Shown here: piece after piece, positions 20,409 through 28,941 of the stretch
Layout of the letters: every line of letters begins with the position of its first letter
Numbering within the stretch: the first letter of the stretch is position 1
Assembly: GCA_016707785.1 (NCBI GenBank)
Contig: JADJGZ010000010.1
Coordinates: forward strand, 1 to 64,000
Direction of reading: 5' to 3'
Length of the DNA: 64,000 nucleotides
From: Bacteroidales bacterium
GTDB taxonomy: Bacteria > Bacteroidota > Bacteroidia > Bacteroidales > UBA4417
Notes under the pieces: generated by a model
Databases searched by the model: none
Told to the model about the DNA's origin: nothing
What the model saw: only the letters and a program-made list of their open reading frames with translations
Position numbers and translations under genes: made by a program

Positions 20409-22574
20409 TTAGGGAATCGAAATGGATTGGCATCCCGATGAGTCTTTAACCCTGATTTTAAATTGCACATTTGCCCCTAAACCATTAAATGTGTATGGAT
20501 TTAAGGTGTTTCCACTTGTATAGTTTACGCCGTTATCAATTGAGAACTGGTAAGGGCCGACCCCATTGTTGGCAGTTATTGTTATCGAGCCATCCAGGGC
20601 TCCATTGCAGCTTGCATTAACGGTGCTGTTGATGGCAGTATTTGGAGAATAAACAACCACATCAATCTGTGCTCTTGGCCCTTCACAACCTACAGTTTGT
20701 GAAACATAATAGGATGTTGTGCCATTTGCAGATGTTGAAGGTGTTGGTGCGGTAGAAGAACCAATGCCTCCGGTTGCAGTTGTATACCATAATAAATTTG
20801 AGCCTGTTGCTGTTAATGGGACAGCCGTTGCATTTAAACAGTATGTAATGGGACTGACAACCGTGGGTGCAGCCGGTGGAGTACACCATGAGATTTTTAC
20901 CTGTCCATTTGCTCCATTTCCTCCATTATAATTTGTTCCCCCATTTCGTAGAGCTCCTCCACCGCCACCGCCAGGGGTTAAACCTGCTGATCCGGCACCA
21001 TCAGAACTATACTTACCTGCACCACCATTTCCTCCACCTGAAGGAGCTGTGGCTCCATTTTGATTTGTTGCATTAACTCCGTTTGCTGAAGTTCCGGCAG
21101 ACGATCCTCCTCCTCCCCCGAAATCGGTAGTCGAATTAACACCACTGGCACCATTACCTCCACTGTATTTTATTGTACCTACTCCACTTGTGGCAGCACC
21201 TCCGGTAGCACCTGATTGCACACCACCTGCTGTGGGTGCACTGTTTCCTCCTTTGGCCATCACCGTAGATGCTGAGCCAAACCAGGAGTCACCACCTGCT
21301 GACGTTGTTGAACTTCCGGCTCCTACTGTAAGATTATAAACATTACCTGATGAAACAGTGAGAACACTTGAGGAATAAGCACCTCCGCCTCCTCCGCCTC
21401 CATAAGCATCTCCGCTGGTTGTACCTCCTCTTCCACCTGCTCCCCAACATTCTACTGTAATAGATGTTATTCCTTCAGGAACAATGAAATATCCACTGCT
21501 ACTATAAGTTATGGGGTTTGAAGGTGCAGTTGAAGAGGTCTGACTTCCAACAGTTACTGCCGGTTCGCTGGCCACATATTGCCTGAGCCTTACCCAATCC
21601 ACTTTAGTTGTCGTGCCTGATACCTCTGTAACTCCGAAGGTAACAAATCTCATATTGGATGCCACGGTTGTGGTTCTTGAACCATTGGTTACAGCCGCTC
21701 CGGTTGAATATAAATAGGTGTACCAGTTATAGGTGGATCCGTCGGTGATCCTCCATTGCGTGATGTAATTTGTGTTGCTTGTCATAGATGTTGAAGTAGG
21801 GTAACCATTCCAAAACACTTTTGATGTGGATGCAGCAGTTGCAGTCTCGGAAAAATATCCATAATCAAAACCTGTTGGGCTTCCACCGAATAAGCTATTG
21901 GAAGCATAAAACCTGTTCCTGTTATATGCTCCTTCCTGGTGCTTGGCCTCCAGGAGATAAGAAGTTCCTGCCGGTGTATATTCCGAAGAAATATAAGCCT
22001 GCCCAGTTGAATTAGTACTGCATGTTATAGTGACAATACCACCTGAAACAGAAACAGACCCACCTGAAGTGTTTTGTTGCCAGTTGGCACCAAGGCTCGA
22101 TCCATTGAAATCATCAAAGAATTCAAATGTTGTATTACCATTACTTACTGCTGTGGCTCCGGCATTACCATAGTATAATACAAGAGCATCACTTCCTGAT
22201 GTAGGTACTTTAACCCAAATAGTCGAAGTTCCTGCAGTATTCCAGCTTTCAATCCAATATTCACAGTTGTTATTGGCGTAATCATAGAATCTCAGGTCAC
22301 TGCCATCACTTTTCATATTGGTATATTCTCCAGAAGACAATGTTACTTCAACTTGTTGATTCGCAAGGCTTGTGGCCGGACTCAATCCAACAACCCTGTA
22401 ATAGGTCCAACTTGCTCCCGGCCCTTGTGCATTAAGCCACTTAGGTGAAAAACTGACAAGAGCCAGTAGTAACAAAATTGATAAAATATATCTTGAATGG
22501 GTTCGTCCAGCGTAACAACTTGCAGAAGCAGCAGTGTTAACATCGCTTGCTGAAAAAGCAATAATGTTTTTCAT
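20409..22574 (-). CDS. Secreted DUF2341 / glycine-rich / SprB-repeat protein
   Basis: The protein has 721 residues. The N-terminus is unusually long (about 30 residues) before a hydrophobic export segment ending WLNAQ. A DUF2341-like domain follows (LRFYDYANNNCEYWIESWN), then a lectin-like beta-sandwich region beginning FEFFDDFNGSSLGANW. A glycine-rich domain (about 350-570) contains ITVECWGAGGRGG. An Ig-like segment and a SprB-type repeat (SCNGALDGSITITANNGVGPYQFSIDNG) come last, and the protein stops right after this. SprB repeats are known from gliding adhesins of the phylum. There is no T9SS tail. The gene lies 133 bp upstream of the T9SS gene starting at 20275, so the two may be co-transcribed and the products may work together. 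A later start near the hydrophobic segment is possible. Confidence 0.75.
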   Translation of the reverse strand: MKNIIAFSASDVNTAASASCYAGRTHSRYILSILLLLALVSFSPKWLNAQGPGASWTYYRVVGLSPATSLANQQVEVTLSSGEYTNMKSDGSDLRFYDYANNNCEYWIESWNTAGTSTIWVKVPTSGSDALVLYYGNAGATAVSNGNTTFEFFDDFNGSSLGANWQQNTSGGSVSVSGGIVTITCSTNSTGQAYISSEYTPAGTSYLLEAKHQEGAYNRNRFYASNSLFGGSPTGFDYGYFSETATAASTSKVFWNGYPTSTSMTSNTNYITQWRITDGSTYNWYTYLYSTGAAVTNGSRTTTVASNMRFVTFGVTEVSGTTTKVDWVRLRQYVASEPAVTVGSQTSSTAPSNPITYSSSGYFIVPEGITSITVECWGAGGRGGTTSGDAYGGGGGGGAYSSSVLTVSSGNVYNLTVGAGSSTTSAGGDSWFGSASTVMAKGGNSAPTAGGVQSGATGGAATSGVGTIKYSGGNGASGVNSTTDFGGGGGSSAGTSANGVNATNQNGATAPSGGGNGGAGKYSSDGAGSAGLTPGGGGGGALRNGGTNYNGGNGANGQVKISWCTPPAAPTVVSPITYCLNATAVPLTATGSNLLWYTTATGGIGSSTAPTPSTSANGTTSYYVSQTVGCEGPRAQIDVVVYSPNTAINSTVNASCNGALDGSITITANNGVGPYQFSIDNGVNYTSGNTLNPYTFNGLGANVQFKIRVKDSSGCQSISIP

Positions 22575-23095
22575 GAATTTTTAGTTTTGATAGGCTTGAA
22601 AATGAGAATTACTAGTTTATATTTATTTAACCGGAATCTTATTTATACCTAACTCCAAATAGTAGAAACTCCTCTGTGTTCAGAGATGATTGTTCAATAA
22701 TTTGGGGTTTTTGGTATATAATTATCCGATTGAGGAAAGCAATAAGTTTGCCAAAAAATATAATTAACTGAAAAACAGTGTTATGTGAAAATATTTATAT
22801 GCTTTTTAGATTGAAAATGCTTTCAATTTGAAATACTAATTCTGAATTGGAAATTTTTGGTTTTCAAATCTCAATGCATTGATTTGGTTAAAGTTATATG
22901 AAATTTTATCTTACTTTTCAAAGAAATGAAAAATAGCTCTAAAAATGGATATATAAGCATTCTAAAAAACAAAGCACAGCCTTCTTTTGAAAAGCTGTGC
23001 AAGAGCGGTCTTGGTTGGGTTTTTGGTATTTGATCCGCTAGGATTTTTGTTTTTTATTAAACCGATGTTCTGCTATATGGTGTAGAAATTTTAGT
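22575..23095. other. Intergenic region with one terminator
   Basis: About 520 A/T-rich bp between the second small proline-rich gene and the DUF2341 gene. Apart from the terminator at 22965-23001 I see no gene. No clear TAnnTTTG box was found for the downstream DUF2341 gene. Confidence 0.55.
22965..23001 (-). terminator. Intrinsic terminator after the second small Pro-rich gene
   Basis: On the minus strand GCACAGC and GCTGTGC form the stem, with internal CTTTTC/GAAAAG pairing possible, followed by TTTGTTTTTT. It matches the position of the terminator after copy 1. Confidence 0.75.
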
Positions 23096-23341
23096 TTATT
23101 CTTCATCCTGCTTTTTTCGCACATGGTATATTTTCTTTCCTGTATAAAATGCTCCCAGAATTAACAGGATTTCCAAACCGCCTCCAATTGGTGCGTTTTC
23201 AGCCCCTTGATTACCGCCGAGTCCATGGCCGCTGTTCATCCCACCATTGGGTGGAGGTGGAGGGGGAGGTGTCTGTCCGTTTACAGAAATAAATACGGAT
23301 GAACATAACAGGAAGGAAACTATAAATAAGAACTTTTTCAT
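23096..23341 (-). CDS. Small secreted proline-rich protein with C-terminal membrane/sorting-like tail (copy 2)
   Basis: The protein has 81 residues. The signal peptide ends at VNGQ. The mature part starts TPPPPPPPNGG and continues GHGLGGNQGAENAPIGGGLEI. A hydrophobic stretch (LLILGAFYTG) and a basic tail with KKIYHVRKK follow. It is shorter and cleaner than copy 1 at 15086-15364. It begins 54 bp after the stop of the T9SS gene at 23396 and precedes a terminator, so it is the last gene of that unit. What it does is unknown. The tail could be a transmembrane anchor or a sorting signal, and the mature part is a flexible Pro/Gly segment. Confidence 0.82.
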   Translation of the reverse strand: MKKFLFIVSFLLCSSVFISVNGQTPPPPPPPNGGMNSGHGLGGNQGAENAPIGGGLEILLILGAFYTGKKIYHVRKKQDEE

Positions 23342-23395
23342 AACAGCAGGTTTTATTCGATCGTAATGGAAGTGGTACTTGTCTTGTTTATTGGA

Positions 23396-26300
23396 TTATT
23401 GTATAACAATTTTAACGGAGGTAACCTTACCGGACGAAATAATCCGGACAATGTAAACCCCTGGAGCAGCATTTAGTTCAATCTTGGTAAGTTCATCCTG
23501 TTTGCTTTCTTTAAAGGATACTACCTGGCCTGAAATATTGATGATTTCTGTTGAAAATTCATTTTTTACCCCATTATTCAGGATGTAAACAGTTTTACCG
23601 GATGAATAAACATTGAAATTGCTTGCTTCCAAAGAATTTATCCCTGTTGAAGCTTCAAATATCAACCTGAACCTTTCTGTATTCTGACCGGCTCCTCCTT
23701 TGAAACTATAGGATGGATTCATCCTGAGATCAATAAGGGAACCAGTAGATAAATCTTCAAGATATACTTTATTGGTAAGATCAAAATCGCTGATATTGGA
23801 GGCGTTGATCACATAATCCACACCTGATTCAGTTTTTGTCCCCAATTGAACTATTGTATTTCTGGACAGGTCGGTGTAACGATCAATTGAATAATAAGTG
23901 CCATCCTTAACAGTATATATCTCAGGGGCTTCTGTATAGAAACTCCAGAATTTACTGCTTCCTCCACCGGTAAATGAAGGATTGAATTCAACCACCATTT
24001 CATCATGGTAGGAATTACTTGGTGTACTCAATTCCAACCGGAGCACACTGTTTTCAGTCTCTTCGTTTTTTAACCAGGTTTGCGAAGAATGGGTGCGCAG
24101 ATCATTATTTAATGCCAGGTTCCCATCAGAAGCAGCCTGCACAAAGAAAGCCTGCTGCGGAGCAATAAACCGGCTTACACCTAAAGTACCGGAGTTGTCA
24201 GCACCAGCTGAATTAAATACTCCATAGTTCCCGTCTGTATCGTTCCAAATCCAGTAATCAAATCCACCGGAATTGTTAACAAGCGCATTCCTACCGGTTC
24301 CCCAGTTTGAACTCTTCCAATCGATGGAAGAAGCGTACGGATTTCCAACCAGGTTAAAACTGTTTTCTCCTGTAAGGATGGCTTTATTAATGTTTCCTTG
24401 GTTAAGGTTACCAGTAAATGTGTGTGTTGTCGGAGAACTGGTTGCAGGATTCCAGCCTGTGTTATAGGCTACTAAATATCCTCTTCCTGTTACCAGTTCA
24501 GGTGTTGCTGATCCAAATCCTGCAAAACTGCCTGTTTGATCCATCGCGCCATCATTATAATCTCCATTCTCTTTCCTGAGATTAACCCAGTACAGGGAAT
24601 TGCTGGTATTGGCATTTGGGTTCCAGTAATAGAAGTCCCAGTTCCAGGTAGATCCAAAGTTCAGGCCTGCACCCGGATCAGGGGCAAATGATGGCCAAAT
24701 CGATTGAGAAGCTACTGGTGAAGAAAGGAAATGCCATTTCCAGTCATTAGGAATAAAACGTTCAACTGTTGCAGGAATACTTGCGGTATTGTGAATTAAA
24801 GAACCGGTTCCTGTTGCATCTGATTGAATAATCAGTCCGCTGGCACCTGTTTCATTGCTAAGTGTACCGTTCACACTGAGACTTGCATCTGCGTTTATTG
24901 TTAATACTGCACCATTCTTAAGAGTTAGATGGTTACATTCAGTGCCGGAAGCGGTAACTGTTGGGAAATTACTTACACCGGTTCCTGGGATTCCAATATT
25001 GGCTGATGAACCAGGTATTGAACCCGTTCTCCAATTTGATGCGTTTTGCCAATCAGTATTGCTTGCACCTGTCCACCTGGTAATTGTCGTAACCACTTGT
25101 GCAGGACCTTCTTCAGCCGACTCGTCAGCGGGGTCAACATAAACGGCTTTGATAGTATAATCATAGGTTCCAGGCACAAGGTCACTGTCAGTGTAAGTGA
25201 AACCACTAACATTGGCAATCTCACTGCCATTTCTGAAAATCTTGTATGTAGTGAAGGAAGAAGGTGCATCATTATCACCTGTCGCAACTATAGTGGAACC
25301 GGTTGGCATAACCTTTACCGGTTGAACTAAACCTGTTTCTTCGAAATTAAAACTAAAAGGAATAGAGCCATCAACAGGCCCACCTGTAATGCTGAGGTCA
25401 TCAAGCATGAAACAGAAGGCATCATTGGATACACAGTTGATTCCGATGTATATCTCTTGTCCTACGTAAGAAGCCAGGTCAAAGGTATATTCAGTCCATG
25501 TGATGGGTGCTTCCAGATAAGTACCAGTGGATACGATAGTAAAATCAGTTGCAGAGGTACCAGTAGTTGAAATTCCAACCTTGAACCTTTCCAAACCATA
25601 TGTATTAGTAATAGATTTTGCCCAAAACTTAAGCTGTTCTCCACTGGCGATTTTTACCTTAGGAGTGATAATCCAGTCGTTATTCGGAGCTGAAGCTGTA
25701 ACTGTTGCAAAACAGGCAGCATATTTTTGTCCTGAATGAGCAGCCCATGTAGATGGTAATACCGGAGTAGTTAGTGTCGGATTAAATGCGATAAATGAAC
25801 CTGTATACCCTGCGTTAGTAAAGGTTACATCCTGAATAGCATATGTGGCTCCTCCATCACCATCAATAAATGTGTATCCTCCAAAACTCAGGTCAAAATT
25901 ATCATAAGGTTCAAAGGTTTCATTGGTAGCAGGTGATATCCAATTCAAATTAACATCAGAAAATCCTGAAACTTCTGCATTTAATTGACGGGGTGCTTTA
26001 TATGGATTCTCATATATTGAAACATAATCTGTTTTTGTAGTACTTATACTACCGTTTACGGTCAGACTGATCGTTTTAAGGCCAGATGTTGAATATGTTA
26101 CATTGTGCGGACCTTGGGTATTAGCAGTTGCAGGTGTTGCACCGGTTCCAAAATTCCAGTTCCATGAAGTAATAGTTGTTCCTCCTGAAGCATCAGTAAA
26201 AGTTATTGTCTGGCCTGCAGCAGCTGAAGTACTTGATGCTGAAAAATCAGCAAAGGGAGGACTGGTTTCAACGACAACATCATCCAGAAAAATATTATTT

Positions 26301-27574
26301 CCATATCCACTCACCGACTGGAGAATCACATATTTACCACTACCAGCTGAGTTGGTTCCCAGGTTAAAGGAATATTCATACCAACCTGCTGTTGCAACAA
26401 CTGGGGCAAGGGAAATAGATCTGTTAACCGTACCAAGTGTAGTTGCTCCTGTCACACTGGCTGAAGTATTGAAAAGCACATTAACCAGGTCTGCATCTGT
26501 TAAATAAGCATTATCTCTATAGATCCAAAATTTTACTCTATATCCGTTATCAGGAAGGTTTAATTCAGGAGTGATCAGAGTTCCTGTGGTTCCGGCTGTC
26601 AGAGTGTAGCTATTGAATCGTACCATTCCTGCCCCTGAATGAGGAGTGCAGGTAGGATTTGTTCCGGACGTTTGTCTCGAATAATTCGTTTGTGCCCAAC
26701 AATTAGGAGGGAATGTAGTTGCATCGAAACTCTCTGAAAGAGGAAATGATGAAATAGGACTGCAGGTCCAGCTGACGATAATCCTGCCTGCAGCTCCGTT
26801 ACCTCCTGAATGGTCGGTGTTGTCAGTGAGATAAGCCCCGCTGCCACCGCCACCATAGGTAGAACCATTGCTGCCATTATTTTCCGTAGTCTTTCCACTC
26901 CCACCATTACCACCTCCGGATGCTGTTCCTGTTCCTGCTGTGGTACCAGATGCATTTCCTCCAGCGCCAGTAGTTCCGGCGCCACCACCACCACCACCGC
27001 TAAGTGATGAGGTTCCATTGGCTCCATTACCTCCGGCATAAACCAAATCACCAATACTGCTTGAAGCTGATCCGATCCCGCCATTCACAGTGCCACCACT
27101 TGGAGCAGCTCCTCCAGCTCCACCTTGAGCATAAACAGTTCCAACTGTTCCAAACCAAGAGGGATTTCCTTGAGCACCAGCACCGGTTGTGCCAGTTTTA
27201 GTTCCTCCAACCGTAACTGTATAGGTTATACCAGGTGTGACAGAGATTACTTTCTTTGCATATGCGCCACCTGCTCCTCCACCTCCTCCTTTAACATTAG
27301 TTGAAGTACTGCCTCCACCAGATCCACCACCTCCCCAACACTCTACTGTAATACTATAAATATTGGATGGAACTGTAAATGTTGAAGTACTGGTAAATGT
27401 TTGACTTTGTCCAATTAAAGAGGTAGGGAGTGACACAGTCAGAATGAAAACTGCCAGACTAACCATTAATAATAGTAGCCTCTGATGTTGCTTAATATGG
27501 CTAAATAACGGAAAACGAATCAGCGAAAGGGATTGCTCTTTCGGTGCAGACTTTAATAAGGTAGATTTATTCAT
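23396..27574 (-). CDS. Large T9SS-exported surface protein (type A sorting domain), copy 2
   Basis: The protein has 1,392 residues. An N-terminal export segment lies at about residues 30-55. A glycine-rich domain (about 60-270) begins with ITVECWGGGGSGGG. A cleaved-adhesin/MAM-like sandwich follows, then a PKD domain (about 425-510, FADFSAS...ITSWNWNFG). A second cleaved-adhesin-like sandwich, a fibronectin-like segment and a C-terminal module near residue 943 (KWHFLSSPV) come next. The type A T9SS tail ends APGVYIVRIISSGKVTSVKIVIQ. The last ~450 residues match copy 1 (15410-20275), and the glycine-rich domain matches the protein at 20409-22574. A TACTTTTG promoter box sits 28 bp upstream. 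It is the first gene of a unit with the small proline-rich gene at 23096. Confidence 0.87.
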   Translation of the reverse strand: MNKSTLLKSAPKEQSLSLIRFPLFSHIKQHQRLLLLMVSLAVFILTVSLPTSLIGQSQTFTSTSTFTVPSNIYSITVECWGGGGSGGGSTSTNVKGGGGGAGGAYAKKVISVTPGITYTVTVGGTKTGTTGAGAQGNPSWFGTVGTVYAQGGAGGAAPSGGTVNGGIGSASSSIGDLVYAGGNGANGTSSLSGGGGGGAGTTGAGGNASGTTAGTGTASGGGNGGSGKTTENNGSNGSTYGGGGSGAYLTDNTDHSGGNGAAGRIIVSWTCSPISSFPLSESFDATTFPPNCWAQTNYSRQTSGTNPTCTPHSGAGMVRFNSYTLTAGTTGTLITPELNLPDNGYRVKFWIYRDNAYLTDADLVNVLFNTSASVTGATTLGTVNRSISLAPVVATAGWYEYSFNLGTNSAGSGKYVILQSVSGYGNNIFLDDVVVETSPPFADFSASSTSAAAGQTITFTDASGGTTITSWNWNFGTGATPATANTQGPHNVTYSTSGLKTISLTVNGSISTTKTDYVSIYENPYKAPRQLNAEVSGFSDVNLNWISPATNETFEPYDNFDLSFGGYTFIDGDGGATYAIQDVTFTNAGYTGSFIAFNPTLTTPVLPSTWAAHSGQKYAACFATVTASAPNNDWIITPKVKIASGEQLKFWAKSITNTYGLERFKVGISTTGTSATDFTIVSTGTYLEAPITWTEYTFDLASYVGQEIYIGINCVSNDAFCFMLDDLSITGGPVDGSIPFSFNFEETGLVQPVKVMPTGSTIVATGDNDAPSSFTTYKIFRNGSEIANVSGFTYTDSDLVPGTYDYTIKAVYVDPADESAEEGPAQVVTTITRWTGASNTDWQNASNWRTGSIPGSSANIGIPGTGVSNFPTVTASGTECNHLTLKNGAVLTINADASLSVNGTLSNETGASGLIIQSDATGTGSLIHNTASIPATVERFIPNDWKWHFLSSPVASQSIWPSFAPDPGAGLNFGSTWNWDFYYWNPNANTSNSLYWVNLRKENGDYNDGAMDQTGSFAGFGSATPELVTGRGYLVAYNTGWNPATSSPTTHTFTGNLNQGNINKAILTGENSFNLVGNPYASSIDWKSSNWGTGRNALVNNSGGFDYWIWNDTDGNYGVFNSAGADNSGTLGVSRFIAPQQAFFVQAASDGNLALNNDLRTHSSQTWLKNEETENSVLRLELSTPSNSYHDEMVVEFNPSFTGGGSSKFWSFYTEAPEIYTVKDGTYYSIDRYTDLSRNTIVQLGTKTESGVDYVINASNISDFDLTNKVYLEDLSTGSLIDLRMNPSYSFKGGAGQNTERFRLIFEASTGINSLEASNFNVYSSGKTVYILNNGVKNEFSTEIINISGQVVSFKESKQDELTKIELNAAPGVYIVRIISSGKVTSVKIVIQ

Positions 27575-28112
27575 GAGTTCGGATATTAGAACTCAGATAA
27601 TCAAAAGTAATTCAGCGCTTCTAGTACTTTAAGGTAATAAAACATCTTTACAAGAAGAGATTCAAATGATAAAAAATGTTTCAACTTCCTGTTTGGAGTA
27701 ATTCAATAAACAATGCGTCTTTTCAAGTAAATAGGAGCTGTGGATTAGGTTTGAAATCTGGGTTTTTGGCTTTTGGGTTTACAGTCAATTCATTAAATTG
27801 GTTAAAAACTGGATCTGCTTTAACAAATATTCGTCATATCCAGCATCTTCCGGATGTATTAAAACCAATTCATCCAAGTCGAATGGATCAGTTTTTTTAC
27901 AAAAGTGGTTTTACAATAATTTTGCCAAAACTATTAATGACCTGTAAATGAGGAATATAGAAATTGTTGTTTGGTGCTTGTCCTAAGCAATCGTTTCATT
28001 TTGGCAATTTATTATTCAGTATTGGAACAAAATCTTATATCGAAAGCAACTTTTGCATATTACCTTTTTATCAATATCATGATAAATGTGAACTGTTTAA
28101 TAAACTAATCCT
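27575..28112. other. Divergent intergenic region
   Basis: About 540 bp between the T9SS gene (minus) and the outer-membrane barrel gene (plus). It holds the promoter box at 27602-27609. A plus-strand frame at 27676-27951 has no ribosome site or family features, so I do not call it a gene. Confidence 0.5.
27602..27609 (-). promoter_or_regulatory. Bacteroidota -7 box for the T9SS gene at 27574
   Basis: The minus strand reads TACTTTTG, matching TAnnTTTG, 28 bp before the ATG. No good -33 TTTG was found. Confidence 0.45.
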
Positions 28113-28826
28113 ATGAACTACTTACGATACTCACTGTCTCTTTTTGTAACCATCTTGTTCTCAGTTCTTTTAACTGCTCAGCCCTCTAAATCTACCTGGC
28201 TCACTACCAACATTGGGCTGAATTCCGACTGGATACTTAATCAAAATGCATATGGCAACCAGGAAATGGATTATGGTGTTAAATTAGGACTGAATGCGAA
28301 TCTTGGTCTGAATTATTACATGAATACAGAGTATGGTTTCAGCACTGGCGTGGGGATCAGTAACCTGGGTCAGAATTACCAGGGTGACCAGGGCGGGGCA
28401 AAAGCAACCCGGAAAGTAAACCTGAATTACATTCAGGTTCCTGTTTTTGCTATGAAACAACTTTGTGATCCTCAGCACCCTTGCTGGCTCACATTTGGTC
28501 CGCAATTGATGTTCCTTACTACCGGGAAGCAGAATTTCACACGTGAAGAAGGTTCTGCCCTTCCTAATCCTGAATATCTACCTGAAGGAAAAATTGATGT
28601 TACAAAATGGTATAAACCTTTTGACCTGATGTTAAACCTTGGGTTTACCAATTTGTATTATGTCCGCACAAATGATAAGATGAGAATGATGCTTTCATTC
28701 AATGCTGCCATCAGTGTGTTGGATATTAATGCTAAAGCCTATCAGATCCCTAATCTAAGGGATGAATACAGCGCTTCCAGGAATTTCTACATCGGGGCTC
28801 AGTTCGGATTGATGTTCAAGCCCTGA
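28113..28826 (+). CDS. Outer-membrane beta-barrel protein
   Basis: The protein has 237 residues. The signal peptide (about 1-23) ends LLTAQ. Alternating aromatic/polar strands follow (GLNYYMNTEYGFSTGVGISNLGQNY, LNYIQVPVFAMKQL, FYIGAQFGLMFKP), typical of the 'outer membrane beta-barrel' families of the phylum (PF13568-like). The C-terminus ends in an aromatic-containing strand as expected for barrel assembly. Ligand and role are not evident. It stands alone between the surface-protein island (opposite strand) and the GH109-like gene (convergent, 115 bp away). Confidence 0.75.
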   Translation: MNYLRYSLSLFVTILFSVLLTAQPSKSTWLTTNIGLNSDWILNQNAYGNQEMDYGVKLGLNANLGLNYYMNTEYGFSTGVGISNLGQNYQGDQGGAKATRKVNLNYIQVPVFAMKQLCDPQHPCWLTFGPQLMFLTTGKQNFTREEGSALPNPEYLPEGKIDVTKWYKPFDLMLNLGFTNLYYVRTNDKMRMMLSFNAAISVLDINAKAYQIPNLRDEYSASRNFYIGAQFGLMFKP

Positions 28827-28941
28827 TCCTTGAGAACAAAAAAAGGGTAAGAAACAGTCTGGATAGTATTCATCTGCCGAAGGCAACCTGAATTCTCGGG
28901 AATTATTATACCTTATTATTAAAGGTCACCTTTTAGAATGC

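Noticed and set aside
27676..27951. Plus-strand frame of 91 residues in the divergent intergenic region
   Set aside because: No ribosome site, signal or family resemblance. Composition looks like translated non-coding A/T-rich DNA.
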